DNA of 64,000 bases from Myroides odoratus DSM 2801 (lineage in GTDB: Bacteria > Bacteroidota > Bacteroidia > Flavobacteriales > Flavobacteriaceae), in contig NZ_CM001437.1 in the NCBI RefSeq assembly GCF_000243275.1, positions 2,224,490-2,288,489 on the forward strand. The letters are read 5' to 3'. A program made the position numbers and the translations under genes. The notes under the pieces are model-generated. The model was not told the DNA's origin. It worked only from the letters and a program-made list of their open reading frames with translations, and did no database searches. Each line of letters starts with the position of its first letter. The first letter of the stretch is position 1. Shown piece by piece: positions 16,346-24,633 of the stretch.

Positions 16346-17335
16346 ATGAAAGTAGCAGTAGTAGGCGCTACCGGTATGGTAGGAGAGATTATGCTAAAAG
16401 TGTTAGCAGAACGCAATTTTCCAGTAACAGAATTAATACCTGTGGCTTCTGAGAAGTCCGTAGGGAATGAAATAGAGTTTAAGGGGAAGAAGTATACGAT
16501 ACAATCAATGGCCGAAGCTGTAAAGATGAAACCAGAAATTGCGTTGTTCTCTGCTGGTGGATCTATTTCTTTAGAATGGGCGCCTCAATTTGCCGCTGTG
16601 GGAACAACAGTGATTGATAATTCATCGGCTTGGAGAATGGACCCTACAAAGAAGTTAGTAGTTCCTGAAATTAATGCGGCTAGCTTAACAAAAGAAGATA
16701 AAATCATTGCGAATCCCAATTGTTCAACCATTCAATTGGTGATGGCTTTGGCGCCTTTAAATAAAAAATACAACGTGAAACGCGTCGTTGTTTCTACGTA
16801 CCAATCCATTACGGGAACTGGAGTTAAAGCGGTCAGACAATTGGAAAATGAATATACAGGAGAGGTTGGAGAAATGGCGTATCCTTATCCAATTCACCGC
16901 AATGCATTGCCTCATTGTGATGTATTTGAAGATAATGGGTACACAAAAGAAGAAATGAAATTGGTGAATGAAACCAAGAAGATTTTAGAAGATGATACGG
17001 TATTAGTAACGGCAACAGCTGTGCGTATTCCAGTTGTAGGCGGACATAGTGAGGCAGTGAATGTTGCTTTTGAACAGGATTTCGCCATCGATGAGGTACG
17101 TCGTATTTTGCATGGAACACCAGGAATTGTAGTGCAAGATAATACAGATACGAATACGTATCCTATGCCACTTTATGCACAAGGAAAAGATGACGTTTTT
17201 GTTGGACGTATCCGCCGTGACGAAACACAACCGAATACCTTAAACATGTGGATTGTATCCGATAACTTAAGAAAAGGGGCTGCTACAAATACCATCCAGA
17301 TTGCAGAATATTTAGTAGCCAACGGGTTAGTATAA
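16346..17335 (+). CDS. asd: Aspartate-semialdehyde dehydrogenase
   Basis: 329 aa. Nucleotide-binding GATGMVG (7-13), catalytic Cys126 in ANPNCSTIQ, and the acid/base His in VVGGHSEAV near 236. It reduces aspartyl phosphate to aspartate semialdehyde with NADPH, the branch point for lysine/diaminopimelate, threonine and methionine. The start is preceded by an A/T-rich stretch typical of this phylum, and a strong terminator follows. Cytosolic. Confidence 0.96.
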   Translation: MKVAVVGATGMVGEIMLKVLAERNFPVTELIPVASEKSVGNEIEFKGKKYTIQSMAEAVKMKPEIALFSAGGSISLEWAPQFAAVGTTVIDNSSAWRMDPTKKLVVPEINAASLTKEDKIIANPNCSTIQLVMALAPLNKKYNVKRVVVSTYQSITGTGVKAVRQLENEYTGEVGEMAYPYPIHRNALPHCDVFEDNGYTKEEMKLVNETKKILEDDTVLVTATAVRIPVVGGHSEAVNVAFEQDFAIDEVRRILHGTPGIVVQDNTDTNTYPMPLYAQGKDDVFVGRIRRDETQPNTLNMWIVSDNLRKGAATNTIQIAEYLVANGLV

Positions 17336-17358
17336 AAAATAAGACAACTTAGTTGTAG

Positions 17359-17387
17359 GCCAATTAGCTCGCTAATTGGCTTTTTTT
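17359..17387 (+). terminator. Terminator of asd
   Basis: GCCAATTA...TAATTGGC stem with loop GCTCGC, then seven T's. Confidence 0.9.
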
Positions 17388-17603
17388 ATTCGTTTAATGA
17401 AGGTATTGTTGAAGTTGGTTATCCTTTTAGGATAAAAATGACCAAATGTGAACAACGGATAAAAAAGGAAGGGCGTTTTTTATTACATTAGCGGGGAATA
17501 GACCTGAAGTCTATTTTGAACTTTTAATCTCGTTGGGGAATTGATTAAGGGGCATACAGCACAGCGTTTCAAAAACGCAAGTTAAGATAGTAAAGATTGT
17601 CGT

Positions 17604-18263
17604 ATGAAAAGAATTTTGTTAGTAGATGATCATCCTCTGATTTTAGAAGGATATCGAATGGCATTGTTGAATCATGCTGAATTTGCTCAGGGTTTTATTT
17701 TTGAAAAAGCATTTGATTGTACCGAAGCAAAACAAAAAATTGACCAAGCAATTGCTCATAAAGAACCCTATGATCTCGCACTTGTGGACTTTTCATTACC
17801 CAAAGGAGAAGAATCAACATGGGAAGATGGAGGGGATATTATCCGCTACATTAAAAAAGAAATGCCTACGTGTAGAACCATTACCATTACAGGACACACG
17901 GAGATATTGACCATTTATGATATCGTAAAAAACATTAGACCTACAAGTATTATTGGCAAAAAGGAAATTACACCTCAAGTGTTAATTGACGTTGTTCACT
18001 TGGTTATCATGGGGCATGATTATCAAAGCCCATTGGTGAAAAAGTGCTTAGAAGAAATGGTTTGTAAGGAAGTGATGTATGACGATTACAATCGAGCAAT
18101 TTTGCTGCTATTGGCCAAAGGACATAAGTTGATTGATTTAGAACATTATGTGCCTTTATCTGCACCTACAATTAAAAAGCGCTTGGCTAAAATGAAAGCG
18201 GCTTTTGGTGTGCCAGATTCAGCAACCCTCGTACAAGAAGCAATTAAACAAGGTTTTGTATAA
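17604..18263 (+). CDS. Orphan response regulator with LuxR/NarL-type C-terminus
   Basis: 219 aa. The receiver domain (1-125) has the acidic pair D8-D9 and phosphoacceptor D62 (LALVDFSLPKG). The segment about 158-219 is predicted helix-turn-helix, with SAPTIKKRLAKMKAAFGV as likely recognition helix. A 13-residue insertion after the phosphosite (GEESTWEDGGD) lengthens the usual loop. No histidine kinase lies nearby, so its partner is elsewhere. The upstream gap (17388-17603) has no clear promoter. It sits alone between two terminators, so it is its own transcription unit. Confidence 0.88.
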   Translation: MKRILLVDDHPLILEGYRMALLNHAEFAQGFIFEKAFDCTEAKQKIDQAIAHKEPYDLALVDFSLPKGEESTWEDGGDIIRYIKKEMPTCRTITITGHTEILTIYDIVKNIRPTSIIGKKEITPQVLIDVVHLVIMGHDYQSPLVKKCLEEMVCKEVMYDDYNRAILLLLAKGHKLIDLEHYVPLSAPTIKKRLAKMKAAFGVPDSATLVQEAIKQGFV

Positions 18264-18264
18264 A

Positions 18265-18292
18265 AAAAGGCTGTTCCGAGGAACAGCCTTTT
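18265..18292. terminator. Bidirectional terminator between the response regulator and acnA
   Basis: AAAAGGCTGTTC / GAACAGCCTTTT stem with a four-base CGAG loop. A and T tracts on both sides serve both convergent genes. Confidence 0.88.
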
Positions 18293-18297
18293 GCTAT

Positions 18298-21030
18298 TTA
18301 ATGTTTCAAGAAATCCCTCAATACATATTGAAGAATTCCATCATTTTTATAGTATTCAATTTCAATGAGTGAATCAAATCGAGCTAAAGCTTGGAATTTA
18401 ATCGTTTGGTTTGCTTCATTAACAGCAGTTACTTCTACTATTTTATGCGGTGTTAGATTTTCAGCTAATCCCGTAATAGTATAGGTCTCTTTTCCTGTTA
18501 ATCCTAAGCTCTCTGCCGATTGATTAGGTAAGAATTGCAACGGAGCAATTCCCATTCCAATCAAGTTACTGCGGTGAATACGCTCAAAGCTTTCTGCAAT
18601 AACCGCTTTGATTCCCAATAGATAAGCCCCTTTTGCGGCCCAGTCACGAGAAGAACCACTACCATATTCTTTTCCAGCAAGTACAATAAGCGGTGTTTCC
18701 GTTTCTTTGTACTTCATTGCAGTATCATATACTGTTAAAGATTCATTTGTTGGTAAATAGGTACTATATCCTCCTTCGCGTTGTGCTACTTTATTCTTGA
18801 TGCGAACGTTGGCAAATGTTCCTCTCATCATCACCTCGTGATTTCCACGTCTAGATCCGTATGAGTTAAAGTCTTCGGGTTTCACTCCTTGGGACAATAA
18901 GTATTTTCCTGCTGCCGATTCTTCATTGAAAGAACCTGCAGGTGAAATATGATCCGTTGTTACAGAATCACCTAAGTAAAGCAACACTCGTGCTCCAGCG
19001 ATATCCGTTAGAGGTTTAGGCTCTTTCGGCAGGTTTTCAAAGAATGGAGCATGACGAATATAAGTAGACGAAGGGTTCCACTCAAAACTTGCACCTTTTG
19101 GAGCATGAAGATTCTTCCAGTTTTCTTCCCCTTCAAAGATTTGATCGTACACTTCTTTAAAGTCTTCTCGTTTTAAGGAGTCGTTGATTACGGCTCTAAT
19201 TTCTTCATGCGTTGGCCAAATATCTCTTAAATACACAGGTTCTCCATTTGGATCATAATCCAAAGGATCCGTTAGTAAGTTGATGTCCACACGTCCTACT
19301 AAGGCATAGGCAACCACAAGCATAGGCGACATCAAAAAGTTCATTTTCACTTGAGGATGAACCCTTGCTTCAAAGTTTCTATTTCCAGATAGCACAGAAG
19401 CTACAACTAAATCACCTTGGGTTACAGCTTCTGCAATAGGAGCAGGTAATGGTCCACTATTTCCAATACAAGACGTACAACCATAGCCTACCGTATGGAA
19501 GCGCAAAGCTTCTAAATCTTCCGATAGACCTGAACGATCCAAGTAATGGGTAACTACTTTTGAGCCTGGAGCCAAACTGGTTTTTACCCATGATTTTGTA
19601 CGCAATCCACGTTGTATGGCTTTTCGAGCAACCAATCCAGCACCAATCATAACTTCCGGATTGGATGTATTGGTACAGCTGGTAATGGCTGCAAGCACAA
19701 TACTACCGTCGCTTAATACATATTCTTTGTTTTTTTGTTTGATGCGAACCGCACGCATATTTTCTTTGACTACTTCAGTCGGTTCACTTGTTGGTTTCTC
19801 CGCCTGTTTGTAGACAAATTCAGTTCCAGAACCCCCTTCAGATAACCAAGCAGACTCACGTCTGTCTTTTACAGATACATAAGCGCGGTTGTATTCTTCT
19901 TCTAATAAGGTAGAGAAGGTTTGGTCTAATTCGCGTACTAAGATTTTATCTTGTGGACGTTTAGGACCCGATACCGTCGGTTCTAAAGTATTTAAATCCA
20001 ATTCTACAACAGCAGAATAGGTGATGTCTTCTTTACCCGTACGCCATAAAAGATTTTCTTTACAGTATTCCTCTACTAATTGCACGTGGTCTTCCTCGCG
20101 ATTCGTTTGACGCATATAATGCAACGTCTGATTGTCGATAGGGAAGTAGGTAACTGTACATCCAAATTCAGGAGACATATTCGAAATTGTCGCGCGATCC
20201 GTTACAGAAAGATGATCTAAACCATCTCCAAAAACTTCTACGAACTTACCTACAACTCCTTGTTTACGCAGTATTTTTGTAATGGATAGTACCATATCGG
20301 TAGCGGTGGCTCCTTCTGGTATTTTTCCGGTTAATTTAAGTCCTACAACCTCTGGACAAGTAAAGTAGATCGGTTGCCCTAACATAGCGGCTTCTGCCTC
20401 AATTCCTCCAACACCCCATGCAATTACTCCAATTCCATTGACCATTGGGGTATGAGAATCTGTTCCTACTAAAGTATCCGGGAATAACCAACCGTCCCTA
20501 TTGATAACCCCTTTTGCAAGGTATTCTAAGTTCACTTGGTGGCAAATACCCATTCCTGGAGGTACAACAGTAAATCCTTTTAATTCTTGTTGTGCCCATT
20601 TCAGTAATTCATAACGCTCAGCATTGCGCTCATATTCTTTGGTTACATTTTCTTTATAAGCATAATCAGTTCCAAAATAATCCACTTGCACCGAGTGGTC
20701 AATCACTAAATCAACAGGAATAGCTGGAGTAATTTTCTCTCCATTCTTTCCTTGACGTACATATTCCGCACGTAAAGAAGCTAAATCCACTACACCAGGA
20801 ACACCCGTAAAATCTTGCATCAATACACGTGCAGGTTTAAAAGGAATGTCTTTATCTGTAGGTTGAGGTTGCCAATTGACTAACGTATCGATATGCTCAT
20901 CTGTAATGGCAAATCCGTCGTGATTTCGCAATACGTTCTCCAATAGAATACGAATTGAAAAAGGCAAACGATGAATGTCTTTGCCCTCATCTTGTAGCTT
21001 TTTAAGCGAAGCTATTTTGTAATTCTTCAT
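18298..21030 (-). CDS. acnA: Aconitate hydratase A
   Basis: 910 aa, IRP1/AcnA-type aconitase, isomerising citrate to isocitrate in the TCA cycle. Iron-sulfur ligands are Cys in ITSCTNTSNP and two Cys in YGCTSCIGNSG; the swivel-domain EYGSGSSRDWAAKG carries the catalytic Ser. The first residues (MKNYKIASLKKL) match the family start. It is a single gene between divergent and convergent neighbours. The 161-base gap to the next gene should contain both promoters, but I see no clear TAnnTTTG box there. Confidence 0.95.
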   Translation of the reverse strand: MKNYKIASLKKLQDEGKDIHRLPFSIRILLENVLRNHDGFAITDEHIDTLVNWQPQPTDKDIPFKPARVLMQDFTGVPGVVDLASLRAEYVRQGKNGEKITPAIPVDLVIDHSVQVDYFGTDYAYKENVTKEYERNAERYELLKWAQQELKGFTVVPPGMGICHQVNLEYLAKGVINRDGWLFPDTLVGTDSHTPMVNGIGVIAWGVGGIEAEAAMLGQPIYFTCPEVVGLKLTGKIPEGATATDMVLSITKILRKQGVVGKFVEVFGDGLDHLSVTDRATISNMSPEFGCTVTYFPIDNQTLHYMRQTNREEDHVQLVEEYCKENLLWRTGKEDITYSAVVELDLNTLEPTVSGPKRPQDKILVRELDQTFSTLLEEEYNRAYVSVKDRRESAWLSEGGSGTEFVYKQAEKPTSEPTEVVKENMRAVRIKQKNKEYVLSDGSIVLAAITSCTNTSNPEVMIGAGLVARKAIQRGLRTKSWVKTSLAPGSKVVTHYLDRSGLSEDLEALRFHTVGYGCTSCIGNSGPLPAPIAEAVTQGDLVVASVLSGNRNFEARVHPQVKMNFLMSPMLVVAYALVGRVDINLLTDPLDYDPNGEPVYLRDIWPTHEEIRAVINDSLKREDFKEVYDQIFEGEENWKNLHAPKGASFEWNPSSTYIRHAPFFENLPKEPKPLTDIAGARVLLYLGDSVTTDHISPAGSFNEESAAGKYLLSQGVKPEDFNSYGSRRGNHEVMMRGTFANVRIKNKVAQREGGYSTYLPTNESLTVYDTAMKYKETETPLIVLAGKEYGSGSSRDWAAKGAYLLGIKAVIAESFERIHRSNLIGMGIAPLQFLPNQSAESLGLTGKETYTITGLAENLTPHKIVEVTAVNEANQTIKFQALARFDSLIEIEYYKNDGILQYVLRDFLKH

Positions 21031-21191
21031 AATTGTTAGTTTTTCCCAATTTACAAAAAAATAATGGATTACCTCCCAGAGTATGGGGGATTTAATCTTA
21101 AAATAAATCTAAAATTGCTGAAGGATTCATGATAATTGTCATTTTTAAACCCTTGAGGATGAATTACTTTTACTTAACAAAATAGTGAACC

Positions 21192-22610
21192 ATGAAAATC
21201 GAACAAATTTATACAGGATGTATAGCACATGCTGCCTACTATCTTTCTAGTCAAGGAGAAGCAGCTATTTTTGACCCTTTGCGCGATGTACAACCGTATA
21301 TCGATCGAGCTACACAAGATAATGCTTCAATCAAGTATGTTTTTGAAACGCATTTTCACGCCGATTTTGTTAGCGGTCATTTGGACTTGATGCAAAAAAC
21401 TGGAGCGCAAATTGTATTTGGCCCAACGGCATCCCCCAATTATGAGGCGATTATCGCAACAGATAATCAAGTTTTTCAAGTAGGAGGAGTAAAAATTCAA
21501 GTACTACATACACCTGGGCATACCATGGAAAGCAGTACGTATTTGATTTTTGATGAAGCAGGAGAACCTCATGCCATTATTACGGGAGATACGTTGTTTA
21601 TTGGAGATGTAGGACGACCTGATTTGGTGCAGTTGGTCAAATCAGAACTAACGCAAGAAAAATTAGCAAGACATTTATATCAGTCGCTACGCCATAAAAT
21701 TATGCCGTTACCCGATCATCTTATCGTCTATCCAAATCATGGAGCGGGAAGTGCCTGTGGTAAAAATATGAGTAAGGAAACAACAGATACATTGGGCAAT
21801 CAGAAGAAAACGAATTATGCGCTTCGCGCTGATATGTCGGAAGATGAGTTTGTGGATGAGGTATTGACTGGGTTGGCAACACCACCGCAATATTTTCCGA
21901 AAAATGTCTTGCTTAATATAGGGGGGTATGAGCAATTGGATGAAGTATTAGACCGCGCTTATAAACCATTGACCTTGGCTATGTTTGATGCGATGCTCGC
22001 CACAGGAGAAGTATTCCTTTTGGATACCCGATCACCTCAAGACTTTGCCTCAGGATTTATTCCCAAAAGTATCAATATCGGATTGAATGGTCCTTTTGCT
22101 GTATGGGTAGGGGAGTTGATTAAAAATATTCAACAACCGCTTGTCTTAATTACTGATCCCGGAAAAGAAGAAGAAAGTATGATTCGCTTGTCTCGTGTGG
22201 GATATGACCATACAGTTGGATTCCTAGAAGGAGGGATTGATACTTGGAAAAAAGCCAATAGATCGTTACATCAGATTCCGCGTTTGGAAGCGCAGCAATT
22301 AGATGCTTATATTGAAAGCGAGAAACCTGTGCTTGTTGATGTTCGAAAAGAAAGCGAGTACGAGGCGGAACATTTGGTTCCTTCCGTTTTTGTTTCTTTG
22401 AATACATTGGAAGAAAAAATGAACACCTTAGATAAAGATAAAACACAAGTTGTGTATTGTGCAGGAGGATACCGCAGTATGATTGCGGCTTCCATGCTAC
22501 GAGCACAAGGATTTTTAAAAGTAGTTGATGTTGTTGGAGGCTTTCAAGCGATCGCACCCGTAACAACTGTAGATAAGACGACTTTTGTATGTCCTACTTC
22601 CTTGTTATAA
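21192..22610 (+). CDS. Persulfide dioxygenase-like MBL-fold protein with two rhodanese domains
   Basis: 472 aa. Residues 1-240 are a metallo-beta-lactamase domain of ETHE1/CstB type: H54-x-H56-x-D58, then H in LHTPGHT, D in ITGDTLFIGDVGRPDL, and YPNHGAGSACG. Residues about 255-355 are a first rhodanese domain without an active-site Cys (inactive-looking), and 360-472 a second with the loop CAGGYRS (C423). It likely oxidises glutathione or protein persulfide and moves sulfane sulfur, protecting against sulfide. The metal-binding HxHxD is followed by Phe rather than the His of hydrolytic members, as expected for the mono-iron group. Confidence 0.85.
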   Translation: MKIEQIYTGCIAHAAYYLSSQGEAAIFDPLRDVQPYIDRATQDNASIKYVFETHFHADFVSGHLDLMQKTGAQIVFGPTASPNYEAIIATDNQVFQVGGVKIQVLHTPGHTMESSTYLIFDEAGEPHAIITGDTLFIGDVGRPDLVQLVKSELTQEKLARHLYQSLRHKIMPLPDHLIVYPNHGAGSACGKNMSKETTDTLGNQKKTNYALRADMSEDEFVDEVLTGLATPPQYFPKNVLLNIGGYEQLDEVLDRAYKPLTLAMFDAMLATGEVFLLDTRSPQDFASGFIPKSINIGLNGPFAVWVGELIKNIQQPLVLITDPGKEEESMIRLSRVGYDHTVGFLEGGIDTWKKANRSLHQIPRLEAQQLDAYIESEKPVLVDVRKESEYEAEHLVPSVFVSLNTLEEKMNTLDKDKTQVVYCAGGYRSMIAASMLRAQGFLKVVDVVGGFQAIAPVTTVDKTTFVCPTSLL

Positions 22611-22690
22611 AGTAGTAATTCAGTTGTTTATACGTTCTTAAGATTCTCTTCAGTGGATCGTAAGAATAGTTATTATGTTTTTAGTTTAAG

Positions 22691-22724
22691 ACAGCTCTCT
22701 CTGTGTTTGGGAGCTGTTTTTTTT
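22691..22724 (+). terminator. Terminator after the persulfide dioxygenase-like gene
   Basis: ACAGCTCTC/GGGAGCTGT stem with one G-U pair, nine-base loop and eight T's. It touches the stop of the convergent alkB-like gene. Confidence 0.7.
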
Positions 22725-23331
22725 ATTTCTCAATGGTGCGGAACGTCAAGTTTACTCTTGGGTGATGGACAACTTTCGTCGGAGGTAAGCGATGCAACCA
22801 AAACGTCTGTGTTTCATCTTTCATGACGAGCAGGTGTCCACTAGCTAAGGTAAATTCAACTTTTTCGGCTGTGGATTTGTGTTTGAATAGAAATTTTCGC
22901 GTCGCCCCTAAACTCAAAGAAGCAATAGCTCCATTTTTCTTTAAATCTTTTTCTCCATCGCTGTGCCAAGCCATGCCTTCACTTCCATCGTGATACAGGT
23001 TTAACAAACAAGAGTTATACGTTTCTCCTGTGGCTTGTTCAATACGCGTTTTCAATTCCAATAACTCAGGAGTCCACGGTAAAGCAAGTTTGGTTACGTT
23101 AGAATAGGTATAGGGAAAGGTTTGTGATCCATACCAAGCTACTTTTCGTTTTGTAATTACCTTTTTGCCAAAGATAATGGCTTCATCATTTTTCCATTCA
23201 ATATGGTGGAGTAAATGCTCAAAATAGAACGAAGCCTCTTCAGCCGTTAAAAGAAAGCCATAGAAGTGAACGGTCCCATCATAGGGTAAGTAATTGTGTT
23301 GTGTATCTTCCAAAGAATTAAATAAGTTCAT
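22723..23331 (-). CDS. AlkB-like 2-oxoglutarate/Fe(II) dioxygenase
   Basis: About 202 aa from the ATG at 23331 (MNLFNSLEDT), preferred over an in-frame ATG 30 bases upstream because it trims the overlap with ada and better fits the family start. Iron-binding HSDGEKD (HxD) follows LNLYHDGSEGMAW. The distal His/Arg region is LLVMKDETQTFWLHRLP and the 2-oxoglutarate Arg is in RVNLTFR. It removes alkyl groups from DNA bases by oxidative demethylation (ALKBH2/3-like). It overlaps the upstream ada-like gene, a typical alkylation-repair pair. Confidence 0.9.
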   Translation of the reverse strand: MNLFNSLEDTQHNYLPYDGTVHFYGFLLTAEEASFYFEHLLHHIEWKNDEAIIFGKKVITKRKVAWYGSQTFPYTYSNVTKLALPWTPELLELKTRIEQATGETYNSCLLNLYHDGSEGMAWHSDGEKDLKKNGAIASLSLGATRKFLFKHKSTAEKVEFTLASGHLLVMKDETQTFWLHRLPPTKVVHHPRVNLTFRTIEK

Positions 23332-24193
23332 CAGCTGTATTTTTTGATTCGTTATTTCCATATACTTGTGCGCCTTCCCAGCCTATAATAGCCGTTTTAC
23401 GCGTCGCTCCCCACATATAGTTACCAAAGACACCCGAGGATTGAATAACGCGATGACACGGGATTAAAAAGGCGATCGGGTTGTTTCCAATCGCTGTGCC
23501 CACAGCTCTTGATGCTTTGGGATTATCTATCGCTTGTGCAATAGCTCCATAGGTGGTTAATTCGCCCATGGGAACTGCAAGTAAGCTTTGCCAAACTTTG
23601 AGCTGGAACTCCGTTCCTTTTAAATGCAGTTTGATCTGATTCAAGTCGGGTTTAGACTGTTGAAAGATTTTTAGCGCTTGTAGTTGTAACTGATCGGTTT
23701 GTGCTTGAAAGGTAGCTTGTGGAAATTTAGCTTTTAACTCTTGTAAGGCTACCGCTTCTGCTGTAACAAAGACGAGGTGACAAATGCCTTTTGCCGTTGA
23801 AGCAATTAAAATAGGGCCAAAAAAACTAGAGGCAAAGCTGTAGTTAATTGTCAGTTGTTGTCCTCCATGCTGATACTCTGCAGGGGTCATTCCTTCGAGG
23901 GTAATAAACAAATCATGCAAACGACTGGTACTGGATAACCCTGTTTCAAAGGTGGCATCAAATAAGGTCACTTGTTGGTCCTTGAGTAGCCATTTTGCAT
24001 ATTCTAAACTCGTAAATTGTAAGAATTTCTTCGGACTAGTACCTGCCCATTCTGTAAATAAACGCTGAAAATGCGCCGGACTTAAATGCAAAGCATTTGC
24101 AACTTCATCTAAACGAGGTTGTCTTTTGAAATTCGTATGAATATATTCAATCGCTTCCGCAATACGAGTATAGTTTAAGGCTGCTTCTTTCAT
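23318..24193 (-). CDS. ada: Ada-like fusion: AraC-type HTH plus methylated-DNA-protein cysteine methyltransferase
   Basis: 291 aa. Residues 1-110 form an AraC double helix-turn-helix (VANALHLSPAHFQRLF; TPAEYQHG). Residues 118-291 form an O6-alkylguanine methyltransferase ending in the active-site IPCHRV (C246). The N-terminal zinc/phosphotriester domain of classical Ada (about 80 aa) is absent, so it cannot be switched on by phosphotriester methylation in the E. coli way. Its 3' end overlaps alkB by 14 bases. Its ATG is immediately preceded by short repeats. Confidence 0.92.
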   Translation of the reverse strand: MKEAALNYTRIAEAIEYIHTNFKRQPRLDEVANALHLSPAHFQRLFTEWAGTSPKKFLQFTSLEYAKWLLKDQQVTLFDATFETGLSSTSRLHDLFITLEGMTPAEYQHGGQQLTINYSFASSFFGPILIASTAKGICHLVFVTAEAVALQELKAKFPQATFQAQTDQLQLQALKIFQQSKPDLNQIKLHLKGTEFQLKVWQSLLAVPMGELTTYGAIAQAIDNPKASRAVGTAIGNNPIAFLIPCHRVIQSSGVFGNYMWGATRKTAIIGWEGAQVYGNNESKNTADELI

Positions 24194-24226
24194 AGTGTAC
24201 GGTTTACGGTTGACAGTGTACGGTTT
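24194..24226. repeat. AGTGTACGGTTT direct repeat pair
   Basis: The 12-base word AGTGTACGGTTT occurs at 24194-24205 and 24215-24226, separated by ACGGTTGAC. Reverse-complemented (AAACCGTACACT, GTCAACCGT) it belongs to the same word family as the array at 50812-50870. It abuts the ada start codon. Confidence 0.8.
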
Positions 24227-24307
24227 AGTTTTTAATTCATCTACTCACTTCCCAACTTTACTTCAAAACTAGGAACATAAGGAGGTCGCTTAGGGAATTG
24301 AATAAGG

Positions 24308-24424
24308 TTCTTTCGAGTTTTCTTCAACACTTCTTGGACTTTCCTTGGAGATTCCTTCGACTTTCCTTCGACAAAAAGGTGTATTTTCCTAGTATACTCC
24401 AAGCATTGTCCAAGGAATGTCCAA
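24308..24424. repeat. 11-bp-period repeat array with inverted partner array
   Basis: Six tandem 11-base units fill 24308-24373, ending with TTCCTTGGAGA, TTCCTTCGACT and TTCCTTCGACA. After a 24-base spacer about three units occur in reverse complement (24398-24424, e.g. TGTCCAAGGAA). The two arms could pair over their CCTTGGA/TCCAAGG words. This occupies the middle of the gene-free stretch 24194-24633; I see no open reading frame in that stretch. Confidence 0.8.
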
Positions 24425-24584
24425 CAAAACGACTATAAACCCTTTTCTAATGTGCTTCTAACCCTTTACTTTTTATACGCTGTCAACCCACAACAAATAT
24501 CGCTAGGTTTTATCAGTTCTAAAATCCGAAACATGCTAATTTTTAGTGCAAAATGACGTACTAGATGGCAGAATATTCAAAAGA

Positions 24585-24611
24585 AAAAGCTTGAGGGTTA
24601 CTCAAGCTTTT
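24585..24611 (-). terminator. Terminator of the GNAT-nitrilase gene
   Basis: AAAAGCTTGAG/CTCAAGCTTTT stem with a five-base loop; read on the minus strand it is followed by TTCTTTTG. It lies 23 bases past the stop. Confidence 0.8.
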
Positions 24612-24633
24612 CTATAGGTTGAAGAAAAATAAA

